Of a DNA stretch of 59,905 nt, positions 49,432 through 59,198 are shown piece after piece (position 1 is the stretch's first letter; each line of letters starts with the position of its first letter). Source of the stretch: Nitrososphaeria archaeon (lineage in GTDB: Archaea > Thermoproteota > Nitrososphaeria > JACIWG01); the NCBI GenBank assembly GCA_026413865.1, contig JAOAKB010000008.1, positions 1-59,905 of the forward strand, written 5' to 3'. A program made the position numbers and the translations under genes. Under the pieces are notes generated by a model that saw nothing but the letters and a program-made list of their open reading frames with translations, was not told the DNA's origin and ran no database searches.

Positions 49432-50309
49432 AATTTGACAAGGACAGTCCAAGAATTAGAGAGTTAAAGCTTACACTTTATGTCATAAGAAAGAGTAAGA
49501 TGGCAATGGTTTCTATTTGTGTGCTACTATTCTTTTTTACGATTGCTATACTTGCTCCTGTACTTTCTCCCTATGATCCTACAGAAGTTCATCCAGCGGA
49601 AATTTTTATGCCACCTTCAAGTAAGTATCCTCTTGGTACTGACTATCTTGGAAGAGACAATCTTTCAAGAATTCTTTATGGTGCAAGATATTCTATGTTT
49701 GCTTCACTTCTTGTTGTAGTGTTAACCGTGTTGATAGGAATGCCAATTGGTGCTGTGAGTGGCTATTTGGGTGGTAAGGTTGATGAAACTTTAATGAGAA
49801 TAACTGATATCATTCTTTCTTTTCCAGGTATAACCTTGGCGTTATTACTTGCATATGTTATGGGAAGAGGTATCTTTAGTGCCGCTTTAGCCTTAAGCTT
49901 AACAGGGTGGACTTCAATGGCCAGAATTGTTAGAGGTGTAGTATTGTCTGAAAAGGGTAAAGATTATGTTATTGCGGCAAGGCTTATTGGAAAAAATGAT
50001 TTTCAGATACTGTTTGGAGAAATCATGCCAAACTGCATGTATCCGGTAATCATCCAAGCTGTAATGATGATGGGTACTGTTATAATTTCTTTAGCTGGAT
50101 TAAGCTTTATTGGTGTTGGTGTACAACCTCCTGAACCTGACTGGGGTGTTATAATTGCTGAAGGAAGGCAGTATTTGCTTGAATATCCTTGGCTCTCAAT
50201 ACTGCCTGGAATATTAATGATAACTGTTGTTCTTTCATATAATCTAGTTGGTGATAGGCTTAGAGATGCTTTAGACCCACGTTTAAGGGGGGAGCTAGCT
50301 GCTAAATAG
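49428..50309 (+). CDS. dppC: ABC transporter permease, DppC-like
   Basis: A 293-residue permease partner. It has the characteristic N-terminal helix followed by APVLSPYDPTEVHPAEIFMP and PLGTDYLGRDNLSRILYGAR, and the EAA loop YVIAARLIGKNDFQILFGEI. Then GVGVQPPEPDWGVIIAEGRQ, a highly conserved DppC block, precedes the final helix. Length is normal. The ATG overlaps the dppB stop, so the two permeases are coupled, and dppD follows after 6 bases. Confidence 0.94.
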   Translation: MKFDKDSPRIRELKLTLYVIRKSKMAMVSICVLLFFFTIAILAPVLSPYDPTEVHPAEIFMPPSSKYPLGTDYLGRDNLSRILYGARYSMFASLLVVVLTVLIGMPIGAVSGYLGGKVDETLMRITDIILSFPGITLALLLAYVMGRGIFSAALALSLTGWTSMARIVRGVVLSEKGKDYVIAARLIGKNDFQILFGEIMPNCMYPVIIQAVMMMGTVIISLAGLSFIGVGVQPPEPDWGVIIAEGRQYLLEYPWLSILPGILMITVVLSYNLVGDRLRDALDPRLRGELAAK

Positions 50310-50315
50310 TTTATT

Positions 50316-51311
50316 ATGGTGAAAATTTTGAGCAATAATATTCTTTCTGTAGAAGATCTTCATGTGGTATTCAAAACCTACTTGGGGACTGTGCACGCTC
50401 TTAATGGGGTATATCTTGAGGTTGGCCGAGGTGAGGCTGTTGGCTTAGTGGGTGAAACTGGATGCGGTAAATCCACATTGGGTCTTTCTATTGTGAGACT
50501 TTTGGATGAGTCTGCTGAAATTGTGAGAGGCAAGATATTTTTTAATAATGAATCGATTTTGGAGAAGAGTACAGATGAAATGAGGGAAATTAGAATGAAG
50601 TATATTTCCTTAATATTTCAGGATCCAACAGCCGCCTTAAATCCTGTTTATAGGGTAGGTGACCAGATTGTTGAAGCTCTACAGATGTCAAAAGGTTTAA
50701 AGAAGGTTGAGGCTATTGAAGAGAGTGCGAAGATTCTTTCAATGTTAGGTATACCCGAATCGAAGAAGGTTATGGAACAGTACCCTCATGAACTTAGCGG
50801 GGGGATGAGACAGCGTGTTATGATTGCGATTGCTCTTTCAAAAAATCCTCTACTTTTAATAGCAGATGAACCTACTTCCAATCTGGATGTTACAATACAG
50901 GCCCAAATACTTGAGTTAATTTCTGAATTAAGAAGAAATACTAGAATGTCCCTACTTTTGATAACCCATGATATGGGTATTGTTGCACAAGTTTGTGAAA
51001 AAGTTGCGGTTATGTACGCTGGGCAGGTAATAGAATTTGGGCCCGTAAGAGCTGTTTTTAAGAATCCTATTCATCCGTACACTCGAGGTCTCCTTAAGGT
51101 AGCGAATTTGATTGGAGAAAAATCGAGGCTTGAGTCAATTCAAGGCACTATTCCAGATCTCAGACATCTTCCTCCAGGTTGCCTTTTTTCTTCACGTTGT
51201 CCTCACAGCTTTAGCAAGTGTGTGCAGATTAGGCCTTATAGCATATTGGTTGATAATCATCGGTCTGTAGCATGCTGGCTCGTAGAAGATAAGGTGAGAT
51301 ATTGTCTTTAA
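50316..51311 (+). CDS. dppD: ABC transporter ATPase, DppD-like
   Basis: A 331-residue ATPase: Walker A VGETGCGKSTLGLSIVRL, Q-loop SLIFQDPTAALNPVYRVGDQ, signature ELSGGMRQRVMIAIALSKNP, Walker B LLIADEPTSNLDVTIQAQ and the His switch LLITHDMGIVAQV. The C-terminal oligopeptide-transporter extension has the Cys set PPGCLFSSRCPHSFSKC, which in some homologues binds an Fe-S cluster. It overlaps dppF by 10 bp. The start ATG 50316 could also be the TTG a few codons later. Confidence 0.94.
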   Translation: MVKILSNNILSVEDLHVVFKTYLGTVHALNGVYLEVGRGEAVGLVGETGCGKSTLGLSIVRLLDESAEIVRGKIFFNNESILEKSTDEMREIRMKYISLIFQDPTAALNPVYRVGDQIVEALQMSKGLKKVEAIEESAKILSMLGIPESKKVMEQYPHELSGGMRQRVMIAIALSKNPLLLIADEPTSNLDVTIQAQILELISELRRNTRMSLLLITHDMGIVAQVCEKVAVMYAGQVIEFGPVRAVFKNPIHPYTRGLLKVANLIGEKSRLESIQGTIPDLRHLPPGCLFSSRCPHSFSKCVQIRPYSILVDNHRSVACWLVEDKVRYCL

Positions 51312-52264
51312 TTAAAGTAAAGAATCTAAAAATGTATTTTCCAATTAAGAGGGGATTCCGTAAGCCTCCATCATTAATTCATGCAGTTGATGATGTGAGT
51401 TTTGATATACGTGCTGGAGAAACATTGGGTTTGGTTGGAGAAAGTGGTAGTGGTAAAACTACCTGTGGAAAATGTGTTTTAAGGATTCTGGAACCTACTG
51501 GTGGCGAAATCTTCTTTGAGGGTAAGAATATCCTTGCACTTAGCAATAGAGAGTTTAAAAGTATTAGACCTATGATGCAAATGGTTTTCCAAGATCCATT
51601 TCTTTCACTTAATCCAAGGAAAACTTTGAGGAATATAATTGGAGATCCCTTTAAATTACATACAAATTTAAGTGATAGAGAAATAGAGAGTGAAGTGAAA
51701 AGGCTTCTTGTACAAGTTGGATTAAATGAAGCATTTATCGACAGGTATCCCCATGAATTAAGTGGTGGACAGAAACAGAGAGTTGCTATTGCAAGGGCAA
51801 TAGCATTAAATCCAAAATTCATTTTTTTAGATGAACCAACATCTTCCCTTGATGTTTCTGTTCAAGCACAAATACTTAATCTATTAAATGATATTCAAAA
51901 GGAATATAAGATAGCCTACCTTTTTGTAACTCATAATATTCACTTGATTAAATTTATGGCCGATAGGCTTGCCATAATGTATCTTGGAAAAATTCTAGAG
52001 TATGGACAAAAATCTGAAATATTTAACAACCCTCTTCATCCATATACTAAGGCTCTGTTTTCCGCTGCACCAATACCTGATCCTGATATAAAGGTCGAAC
52101 GGATTATATTAAGGGGTGAAATTCCCACTCCAATAGATCCTCCACCTGGATGTAGGTTCTTCAAAAGATGTTGGCTTGCAGAAGAAGGACTTTGCAATAA
52201 GATAGATCCAGAGCTTGTGGAAGTTGCTGAAGATCACTATGTAGCTTGTTTGAAAGTCAAATAG
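51302..52264 (+). CDS. dppF: ABC transporter ATPase, DppF-like
   Basis: A 320-residue second ATPase that pairs with DppD: Walker A VGESGSGKTTCGKCVLRI, Q-loop MVFQDPFLSLNPRKTLRNII, signature ELSGGQKQRVAIARAIALNP, Walker B FIFLDEPTSSLDVSVQAQ, His switch LFVTHNIHLIKFMA, and the C-terminal PPGCRFFKRCWLAEEGLC. It starts with TTG inside the end of dppD. T-rich sequence between its stop and the convergent D-aminoacylase gene is a likely bidirectional terminator. Confidence 0.94.
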   Translation: MSLIKVKNLKMYFPIKRGFRKPPSLIHAVDDVSFDIRAGETLGLVGESGSGKTTCGKCVLRILEPTGGEIFFEGKNILALSNREFKSIRPMMQMVFQDPFLSLNPRKTLRNIIGDPFKLHTNLSDREIESEVKRLLVQVGLNEAFIDRYPHELSGGQKQRVAIARAIALNPKFIFLDEPTSSLDVSVQAQILNLLNDIQKEYKIAYLFVTHNIHLIKFMADRLAIMYLGKILEYGQKSEIFNNPLHPYTKALFSAAPIPDPDIKVERIILRGEIPTPIDPPPGCRFFKRCWLAEEGLCNKIDPELVEVAEDHYVACLKVK

Positions 52265-52298
52265 GAATAATTTTTAGCAAAAAATTTTATTTTTTATA
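52265..52298. terminator. AT-rich two-way terminator between dppF and D-aminoacylase gene
   Basis: Between the two convergent stops lie T5, A6-T4 and T6 tracts, readable as oligo-T on either strand. Suited to end both transcripts. Confidence 0.4.
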
Positions 52299-53903
52299 GA
52301 GTAATTTTCCAGCTAAAATACGATTGTGAACTCCATTTTCTACAACAACTTTACCGTTTACAATTACATAAGATATTCCTTCTGGATACTGGTGTGGGTC
52401 ATCGTATGTTGCCTTATCATATATTCTTTTAATGTCAAATACTACGATATCAGCCCAAAATTCTTCTCTGATTAATCCTCTATCTTTTAGCCCAAGCCTT
52501 TGTGCTGGAAATGATGTCATCTTTCTCACGGCATCTTCTAAGGTAAGTGTCCTCTCTTCTCTAACATATTTTCCGAATATTCTAGGATATGTACCATAGA
52601 ATCTGGGATGAGGTTTTCCAAAGGCAAGTGAACCCTTTTGGCTTACGGGCCAAGAGTCTGTAGAGATCATGGAAAGATGATTTGATATAACCCTTTTAAC
52701 ATCATCTTCATTCATTTGAAAAACTATCATCGTTGCACATCCTTCCTCTTCCAATATTAGATCAAATAATGCTGTATACTCATCTGAAGCTTTCATCAGC
52801 TCAAATATTTCTTTCAAATTCTTTCCCTCAAAACACTTGTTTTTTTCAGTTTTAACAGAGCTTATGAAAATGTTTTCCCAACCATAATCTTTTACAAAAC
52901 TTTCCCAACCATCCACACCTTTTATCATATCCTCTCTAATCCTTTCCTTATCACTATCGTTCTTGAGCCTTTTGAGAAGTTTTTCCAATCCTCCCTCATG
53001 CGCCCATGGTGGTAATAGTGTTATTAAGGAAGTCATGCCTGCAGTATATGGATAAACATCACATGTAACATCAACACCATTTTCTCTTGCTTCCTCCATT
53101 AAAAAGAGTGTTTCAGATGTTTTACCCCAGTATCTTTTTCCTGCAGCCTTATGGTGTGAAATCTGCACAGGAACTCGTGTCCTCTCGCCAATTTTTATTG
53201 CTTCTTTAACAGCCTCTATCAACGTCCTTCCTTCACCTCTTATGTGAGAGGAATATATTCCACCATACTTTGATACAATTTTAGCCATTTCTATAAGTTC
53301 ATCTGTTTTAGAATATGTGCCAGGAGGGTATATTAGGCCTGTTGAAATGCCAAACGCTCCAGACTCCATCGCCTCTTCAACCAGTTTACCCATTTCAACT
53401 ATTTCTGATTCTGTTGGGTCACGTGCATCCATTCCCATTACATCTATTCTTACTGTTCCATGGCCTACAAGGTGTGCAACATTGCATGTGATACCATTCT
53501 TTTTTTCCCATTTAAGGTATTCACTAAATTTATTCCATTTAAATTCTATTTTCAAGCTATTTGGTAAAAATTGTGAAAGATATTCTCTTATCATGTCTAT
53601 TTTTTCACTGTTTATTGGTGCTAGGCTTATTCCACAATTTCCTACTACGGTCGTGGTTATACCTTGCATTATAGCACTATCCATGTAGGGATTGAATGGT
53701 ATTGTTATGTCAGCATGACTATGCATATCAATGAATCCTGGTGAAACAATTTGGTCCTTAGCATCAATAATTTTATCCGCTCTTTCTCCAGTCAAATTTC
53801 CAATTTCAATAATTTTTCCTTCTCTAATTCCAATATCAGCCTTATACCATGGGTTTCCAGAACCGTCTACAATTCTGCCACCAAAAACGATAATGTCCAG
53901 CAT
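52287..53903 (-). CDS. N-acyl-D-amino-acid deacylase (D-aminoacylase family)
   Basis: A 538-residue metal-dependent amidohydrolase that removes acyl groups from N-acyl-D-amino acids or related N-acylated compounds. Motifs: FGGRIVDGSGNPWYKADIGI, FIDMHSHADITIPFNP (metal HxH), VVGNCGISLAPI, GAFGISTGLIYPPGTYSKTD, IYSSHIRGEG, VPVQISHHKAAGKRYWGK, STDSWPVSQKG and a C-terminal IVVFDIKRIYDKATYDDPHQ. It is next to the importer operon and divergent from the acetamidase gene, so it may act on imported compounds. Some homologues are dihydroorotase-like or act on peptidoglycan-derived D-amino acids. Confidence 0.9.
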   Translation of the reverse strand: MLDIIVFGGRIVDGSGNPWYKADIGIREGKIIEIGNLTGERADKIIDAKDQIVSPGFIDMHSHADITIPFNPYMDSAIMQGITTTVVGNCGISLAPINSEKIDMIREYLSQFLPNSLKIEFKWNKFSEYLKWEKKNGITCNVAHLVGHGTVRIDVMGMDARDPTESEIVEMGKLVEEAMESGAFGISTGLIYPPGTYSKTDELIEMAKIVSKYGGIYSSHIRGEGRTLIEAVKEAIKIGERTRVPVQISHHKAAGKRYWGKTSETLFLMEEARENGVDVTCDVYPYTAGMTSLITLLPPWAHEGGLEKLLKRLKNDSDKERIREDMIKGVDGWESFVKDYGWENIFISSVKTEKNKCFEGKNLKEIFELMKASDEYTALFDLILEEEGCATMIVFQMNEDDVKRVISNHLSMISTDSWPVSQKGSLAFGKPHPRFYGTYPRIFGKYVREERTLTLEDAVRKMTSFPAQRLGLKDRGLIREEFWADIVVFDIKRIYDKATYDDPHQYPEGISYVIVNGKVVVENGVHNRILAGKLLYKK

Positions 53904-53931
53904 GTTCTGAAAAAGTCTTATAGAATATTTA

Positions 53932-53955
53932 AGTATTTAAAAACACTTAAATACT
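53932..53955. promoter_or_regulatory. Inverted repeat in D-aminoacylase/acetamidase divergent promoter
   Basis: A perfect 9-bp inverted repeat, AGTATTTAA and TTAAATACT, is separated by six bases (AAACAC). Each half also reads as a TATA box for one of the divergent genes: about 33 bases from ATG 53903 and about 44 from the TTG at 53994. Could be back-to-back promoters, an operator, or both. Confidence 0.5.
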
Positions 53956-53993
53956 ATTTAATTTTCTAAAAATAGAATGAGGCATGATTCATT

Positions 53994-54917
53994 TTGAAAA
54001 AGATTTCTTTTAAGGATGTTGGTTTAAAATATACTTTAAATCCATATGATAAGCCAGTGCTGTATATTAAGCCAAAGGAGAGAATTGTTGTAGATGTTGA
54101 GGATGCTAGCTCAGGCCAGATTAGAAAGGAAGGTGATGTTAGGGACAGGAGTAAGGTTCCATTTGGAAATCCTATAGTAGGCCCAATATATGTTGAAGGC
54201 GCTCAACCTGGAAAATGTTTGGCTGTAAAGATATTGGATATTAAGCCGACTATAGGACAAGGTGCAACATACTTTTCTGAATTTAATGAAAGATATCTGA
54301 CCGATGTTCCAGTGCTAAAATTTATGGGCACCCGTCTTCCTTTAAAAACAAAAATATGTAAGATTGAAGATGAGAAAGTGTTTTTTGATAAAATAGTGTT
54401 ACCATATAATCCTATGGTCGGAACAGTAGGTGTTGCACCATATCCTGAAGCTGAAGGGATCTCATCAGGTGTTTTGCCTGGAAAGCATGGGGGTAATATG
54501 GACCTTCCAGACGTTTGTCAAGGAGCCAGTGTTTTTCTTCCCATCTTTCATGAAGGTGGCCTACTATACATTGGTGACGCTCATGCAATACAGGGTGATG
54601 GTGAAATTTCTGGTACCGCTGTAGAAATGCCGGCTGAAATTGAAATAGAAGTAAACTTAGTTGACGAGAAATTGGATTGGCCTAGAATAGAAAACGATAA
54701 TGAAATAATGTGTGTTGCAACCACTGGTCAAGGTAGAAGTTTTGAGGATGCAGTTAGGATAGCGTTTTTGGAACTTGTTCTTCTAATGGAAAAAAGGTTT
54801 GGAATAAACAGATTTGATGGTCTAATGCTTTGTTCACAAATAGGTCGGATAAGGGTTGGAAATCTTTGGACTGTTGCTGCTAAAGTTGAAAAGAAGTATC
54901 TTAAACCCTTTTCTTAG
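53994..54917 (+). CDS. Acetamidase/formamidase family protein
   Basis: A 307-residue amidase of the FmdA/AmdA family, which hydrolyses formamide, acetamide or short amides to ammonia and an acid. Family features: VVDVEDASSGQIRKEGDVRD, PIYVEGAQPGKCLAVKILDI, PYPEAEGISSGVLPGKHGGN and the zinc-site block LLYIGDAHAIQGDGEISGTA. Start codon is TTG 53994, preceded by GAGG at 53979; the only nearby ATG runs into a stop. Paired with the deacylase across a symmetric promoter, it may release or use ammonia from amide nitrogen sources. Confidence 0.9.
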   Translation: MKKISFKDVGLKYTLNPYDKPVLYIKPKERIVVDVEDASSGQIRKEGDVRDRSKVPFGNPIVGPIYVEGAQPGKCLAVKILDIKPTIGQGATYFSEFNERYLTDVPVLKFMGTRLPLKTKICKIEDEKVFFDKIVLPYNPMVGTVGVAPYPEAEGISSGVLPGKHGGNMDLPDVCQGASVFLPIFHEGGLLYIGDAHAIQGDGEISGTAVEMPAEIEIEVNLVDEKLDWPRIENDNEIMCVATTGQGRSFEDAVRIAFLELVLLMEKRFGINRFDGLMLCSQIGRIRVGNLWTVAAKVEKKYLKPFS

Positions 54918-55359
54918 ACTTTAAAGCTTTAGGTTCCTTAGCATCAGCATCTTTTGTAACAATATACGCAAATAGTCTAATGTATACTATTGAAAAAAGT
55001 AGAGCAAATCCTAAACCAAATATCATTCCAAAAACCAAATACTGTATGGTAAATGAAGTTATTGGTTGATTTAAAATATAGCATATTATTAATTCAATAA
55101 AATACTGTTGAAATGGGAATATCATTATCCAAAAGAATCCAGTATAGGCAAGAAATTTTCCATAAGATGAAATTGAGTTTTTTATCTTTGACAAAATTAT
55201 ATCATAGAATATTCCACATAAGGCTATAGCTGCAAAGCTTGATATAACAGTAACTATTCCTAGAAACAGATCTTGTGAAAAAATTAGTGTAGCAATATTT
55301 AATGGTGTAGAAAGTATAATTGCAGAAAACATTCCCACGAACCTTTTTAAATCAAACAT
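54901..55359 (-). CDS. Four-helix membrane protein, unknown family
   Basis: A 152-residue integral membrane protein with about four helices (roughly residues 10-32, 36-55, 65-90 and 108-132) and a basic, lysine-rich C-terminus (KEPKALKSKKRV). It is convergent with the acetamidase gene and shares 17 bp with it. I do not recognise the family; no catalytic or binding residues stand out. The overlap with a conserved gene end and the strong hydrophobic pattern favour a real gene. Confidence 0.6.
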   Translation of the reverse strand: MFDLKRFVGMFSAIILSTPLNIATLIFSQDLFLGIVTVISSFAAIALCGIFYDIILSKIKNSISSYGKFLAYTGFFWIMIFPFQQYFIELIICYILNQPITSFTIQYLVFGMIFGLGFALLFSIVYIRLFAYIVTKDADAKEPKALKSKKRV

Positions 55360-55527
55360 TTAATCCACCTAAAAAATTATTGTGTTTAAAATTCTTGTCC
55401 AGATCAAAATTTATAGTATCCATCATATATTTTCAAAGCAATACTATTTTACTTTAAAGATTTAAGTTTTAATTTTTCACATATATTATTTTTTAAGTTA
55501 TGGTAAAAGTAAATATGTGTATAGGGT

Positions 55528-56157
55528 ATGACTAAGGTGATGGAAAAGGATGTTGGTGAAGAAGAGAGAGGATATCATATAAAATTGTATAAGAGGGTTG
55601 TAGAAAAGAGGCCTGAACTTTGGAAAGTTGTGCAGAAAAATTTGCAAGAATTGTTGGATGAGCTGCAAAAAAATCCTGAAAAACTTGTCTCATACTATGA
55701 AAGGTGTTTGTCTGAAGAATTTTTAGATAAATGTGATACTCCTGAAAAGCTTTGGCTTTTTCTTATCCTCAAATTTTCTTTAAGTTACCTTAATGTTGAA
55801 AGAAATGTTTTCAACACTTGGTATGATTCAATAAAAAGCTTCTATGATAATGAAATACCTTCTACATTGAAAGTGAATGTTGAGTTCATTAAATTGTTAG
55901 AAGATCTTGAGTATAGGGGAAAATTTTTGAGTAGACTCTATCAGGTTAGGCGAGACCTTTACCTAAAATTGGATAAAATGCTAAAAATATATGATAGGTT
56001 TAAGATGGTTTCAAAAAGGGATGAAGAGCTTGAGGGAAAGCTTAACAAAAAGCTTGCACTATTCAGAATACTGCATCCTATAAAATTTAACAAATTTATT
56101 AGAGATATTGAAGAAAAGAAGCCAAGTATATTACATTACCTGCTCCTACTATATTAA
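55528..56157 (+). CDS. Unknown helical cytoplasmic protein
   Basis: A 209-residue, strongly charged, mostly helical protein without membrane segments or metal motifs. Segments such as KRPELWKVVQKNLQELLDEL and NPEKLVSYYERCL look like amphipathic helical repeats. Two cysteines (ERCLSEEFLDKC) are about ten residues apart. No family is recognised. The start is ATG 55528 (MTKVMEKDVG); the ATG four codons later is an alternative. It stands alone: the 168 bases upstream contain AT-rich promoter-like sequence, and the superoxide dismutase gene 95 bases downstream has its own start region. Confidence 0.6.
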   Translation: MTKVMEKDVGEEERGYHIKLYKRVVEKRPELWKVVQKNLQELLDELQKNPEKLVSYYERCLSEEFLDKCDTPEKLWLFLILKFSLSYLNVERNVFNTWYDSIKSFYDNEIPSTLKVNVEFIKLLEDLEYRGKFLSRLYQVRRDLYLKLDKMLKIYDRFKMVSKRDEELEGKLNKKLALFRILHPIKFNKFIRDIEEKKPSILHYLLLLY

Positions 56158-56251
56158 AAAAATTTAAGAAAAGTTTATTAAAAATTGGGGTTAAAAACAA
56201 AAAGTATATAAGAATATAATAACAAAAATTTTTCTTAAAAGGTGTATCTGG

Positions 56252-56866
56252 TTGGAAGTTCAAAAATTTTATACATTACCAAAACTTTCATACGAATACA
56301 AGGACCTTCAACCATTCATGTCAGAAGAACAGTTAAAAATTCATCATACAAAACATCATCAAGCGTACGTTAATGGTGCAAACAATATACTACAAAAATT
56401 AGATAAAGCTCACAAAGAAAACCTCGACATTGATATTAAGGCATTGCTAAAAGAGCTTTCATGGAATATTGGAGGCCACCTCCTACATACGCTTTTCTGG
56501 GAAAATATGGCGCCGCCTTCGACTGCTGGTGGAAAACCTGGAGGAATGTTGGGTGATGCAATAGAAAAAGAGTTTGGTAGTTTTGAAAGGTTTAAAAAAG
56601 AATTTTCGCAAGCGGCTATTACTGTTGAAGGGTCAGGTTGGGCTGCTCTCACATATTGTATGCAAACAAGTAGACCACTTATAATGCAGATTGAAAAGCA
56701 TAACACAAACGTATATCCAATGTTCAGAATACTTATGGTATTAGATGTTTTTGAGCACGCATACTATATAGACTATAAAAATGATAGGGCTAAGTTCGTT
56801 GAAAATTTCTGGAATATAGTAAATTGGGATACGGTAACAAAAAGGCTTGAAGAATTAATAAAGTAA
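56252..56866 (+). CDS. sod: Superoxide dismutase (Fe/Mn family)
   Basis: A 204-residue Fe/Mn superoxide dismutase. Metal ligands: His31 ([17 protein letters not shown]), His79 ([16 protein letters not shown]), Asp165 and His169 ([14 protein letters not shown]). The signature [20 protein letters not shown] and GSGWAALTY are as in crenarchaeal enzymes. Iron or manganese cannot be decided by eye, although resemblance to Sulfolobus enzymes suggests iron. Start is TTG 56252, preceded by AGGTG. A functional enzyme of this kind implies at least some exposure to oxygen. Confidence 0.95.
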   Translation: MEVQKFYTLPKLSYEYKDLQPFMSEEQLKIHHTKHHQAYVNGANNILQKLDKAHKENLDIDIKALLKELSWNIGGHLLHTLFWENMAPPSTAGGKPGGMLGDAIEKEFGSFERFKKEFSQAAITVEGSGWAALTYCMQTSRPLIMQIEKHNTNVYPMFRILMVLDVFEHAYYIDYKNDRAKFVENFWNIVNWDTVTKRLEELIK

Positions 56867-56883
56867 ACTTCTCCCACTTTTTT

Positions 56884-57525
56884 TTAAAGTGTATACTTTG
56901 GTGTTCTTTCACCTGTTACTATATAGATTGTTGAATCTGCAATGTATGTTGCATGATCAGCTATTCTCTCAAGATACCTTAAAATGAGGACTTCAGAGAC
57001 TATACACTTTATTCCATTTTCTTTTACTTGTGCTGCTCTTTTAAGTGAGTTGAGATAAATTTTATCAATAAACACATCCATTTCTTTAACTTTTTTAGCC
57101 TTTTCTACATTTTTTTCTGTAAATGCTTCTATACTTGTTTTTATCATTTCTTTAACATGTTTACCTGCATCATCAACAGCTTTCTTATCGCATTCAGTTA
57201 ATTTTCCAAATATTCTGAGCACTTGTGCAATATCAAATGCGTATCTTCCAAATCTTGAAAAACCGTATGCGATATCTATACATGATTTAAGGAATCTGAG
57301 GTCTGATGCTACAGGCTGATATCTTGCAATTATCTCAACTGCAAGTTCACTTACTTCCTCCTGCATCTTTCTAATTTCTTGGGCACTAATGTACAGTTGC
57401 TCCATTAAATCTTGGTCATTAATGTATGAATCAATAGCAAGAAAAACAGTTTTAGCAGAATAATCTCCCATTTCAACAACAATATTTTTAAGTCTTTCTA
57501 GACCAATATCCATTAGCCTAACCAA
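56884..57525 (-). CDS. phoU: Phosphate signalling/transport regulator PhoU
   Basis: A 213-residue PhoU-type protein made of two three-helix bundles. The repeated pattern is LKNIVVEMGDYSAKTVFLAI in the first half and the acidic E/D-rich metal motif VEKAKKVKEMDVFIDKIYLN in the second, along with RYLERIADHATYIADSTIYI at the end (the PhoU 'ERiaDha' signature). It follows pstB after 12 bases and is the last gene of the phosphate operon. It probably damps phosphate uptake. Confidence 0.92.
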   Translation of the reverse strand: MVRLMDIGLERLKNIVVEMGDYSAKTVFLAIDSYINDQDLMEQLYISAQEIRKMQEEVSELAVEIIARYQPVASDLRFLKSCIDIAYGFSRFGRYAFDIAQVLRIFGKLTECDKKAVDDAGKHVKEMIKTSIEAFTEKNVEKAKKVKEMDVFIDKIYLNSLKRAAQVKENGIKCIVSEVLILRYLERIADHATYIADSTIYIVTGERTPKYTL

Positions 57526-57537
57526 ACATATTCACCC

Positions 57538-58362
57538 TCAACCAAATCTTCCCGCAATATAATTTTCTGTTAATTCCTCTTTTGGATTACTAAATATCTT
57601 TGATGTCTCATCATATTCTATTAGTTTTCCTAAATATAAGAATGCTGTATAATCTGACACTCTTGCTGCTTGCTGCATATTATGTGTTACTATAACTATA
57701 GTATAATCTTTCTTTAAAGATACTATAAGTTTTTCAATCTTTGATGCAGCAATAGGATCAAGGGCTGATGTGGGCTCATCTAACAAAAGTATCTCCGGTT
57801 CCACTGCTAAAGCTCTTGCAATACAGAGTCTCTGCTGTTGTCCTCCAGAAAGGCTTGCTCCAGGCTTATCTAAATCATCTTTGACTTCATCCCAGAGCCA
57901 TGCTTGCTCTAGGCTCCTCCTAACAATTTCATCCAATTTTCTTTTATCTCTTATTCCATTCAATTTAAGCCCCGCTGCTACGTTATCGTATATTGACATT
58001 GTTGGAAAGGGATTAGGTTTCTGGAAAACCATACCCACTTTTCTTCGAACCACTACAGGGTCAACATTTTTAGAATATATGTCAACCCCATCTATAAAGA
58101 CCTTTCCTGAAACTCTTGCGTTTGGAACAAGTTCATGTAGGCGATTTAAGCATCTTATAAAAGTAGATTTTCCACAACCTGAAGGCCCTATTATTGCTGT
58201 TATAGATTTCGCTCTTATTTTTATATTTATATCCTTGAGTGCTTGTTTTGTTCCAAACCATGCGTTCAAGTTTTCGGTTTCAATTTTGTAAACTCTATTA
58301 GAATTATTTTTTTCCATACTTTTTGAATTTATGAATACAAGCTCTTTGTTCATGACCGTCAC
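57538..58362 (-). CDS. pstB: Phosphate ABC transporter ATPase PstB
   Basis: A 274-residue ATPase of the high-affinity phosphate importer. Visible: [20 protein letters not shown], Walker [22 protein letters not shown]-loop [20 protein letters not shown] (the PstB-specific PNPFP), signature [20 protein letters not shown], Walker [13 protein letters not shown] and the His switch [15 protein letters not shown]. The N-terminus has ~25 extra residues before the usual start, so a later ATG is possible. Its ATG overlaps the pstA stop by 4 bp. Confidence 0.96.
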   Translation of the reverse strand: MTVMNKELVFINSKSMEKNNSNRVYKIETENLNAWFGTKQALKDINIKIRAKSITAIIGPSGCGKSTFIRCLNRLHELVPNARVSGKVFIDGVDIYSKNVDPVVVRRKVGMVFQKPNPFPTMSIYDNVAAGLKLNGIRDKRKLDEIVRRSLEQAWLWDEVKDDLDKPGASLSGGQQQRLCIARALAVEPEILLLDEPTSALDPIAASKIEKLIVSLKKDYTIVIVTHNMQQAARVSDYTAFLYLGKLIEYDETSKIFSNPKEELTENYIAGRFG

Positions 58363-59198
58363 ATCCTATATTTAGACCAAGTTAAGAGCCTTGCGATTAT
58401 GTTTAACGAGAGTACTAGGGTTACCAGAACTAGCGCTGCACCCCACCCAATTTCATGTGCATGCTCATATGGGAGTAGTGATAGTCTCCATATTCTCAGT
58501 GTTAATGCATCCATCGGTTCTGTGAGTCCAGAAAAAAACCATTGGCTTCCTAATATTGTCATGATTAGGGGTGCTGTTTCTCCAGCTATTCTAGCTATAG
58601 AAAGCATAACTCCTGTGACAACTCCATTTTTTGCTGCAACCAAAACTATACTAAAAGTTGTCCTCCACCTTCTAATTCCCAAAGCCATAGAAGCTTCCCT
58701 CATAGAATTTGGAACCAATTTAAGTGATTCCTCAGTGGTTCTTGTGATTATTGGAATCATAATAATGGCTAAAGCAATTGCTCCTGCAATAGGTGAAAAA
58801 CTTCCTATTGCTAGGACTACAACCAAATAAGCAAATATTCCTATGACGATTGAAGGAAATTGTGCAAGAACATTATTTGTTAACCTTACAATTTTTCCAA
58901 ATATATTATCTCCAAACTCAGCTAAATATATGCCAGATAATATGCCAATTGGAACACCTATCAAACTAGTTAATCCTATTAGAATCAGTGTACCTTGTAT
59001 TGAATTAGCTATACCTCCACCCCGTTCTCCTATTATTCCAGGTCCCTTTGTGAAAAAATCTATGTTTATGGCGGGAAGACCATTTTTAGCTACTTCAAAC
59101 AATATGCTCCCTAAAGGTATAATAGCTATTATTACACAAGTTAAACAAGCAATATAAGCAATTTTATCCTTCAATTTTCTTACAAAATATTTTTCCAT
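58359..59198 (-). CDS. pstA: Phosphate ABC transporter permease PstA
   Basis: A 279-residue six-helix permease. Family blocks: [55 protein letters not shown] and the EAA-like cytoplasmic loop [20 protein letters not shown] with [20 protein letters not shown]. The start follows the pstC stop directly (no gap), and the end overlaps pstB. Normal length. Confidence 0.94.
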   Translation of the reverse strand: MEKYFVRKLKDKIAYIACLTCVIIAIIPLGSILFEVAKNGLPAINIDFFTKGPGIIGERGGGIANSIQGTLILIGLTSLIGVPIGILSGIYLAEFGDNIFGKIVRLTNNVLAQFPSIVIGIFAYLVVVLAIGSFSPIAGAIALAIIMIPIITRTTEESLKLVPNSMREASMALGIRRWRTTFSIVLVAAKNGVVTGVMLSIARIAGETAPLIMTILGSQWFFSGLTEPMDALTLRIWRLSLLPYEHAHEIGWGAALVLVTLVLSLNIIARLLTWSKYRM

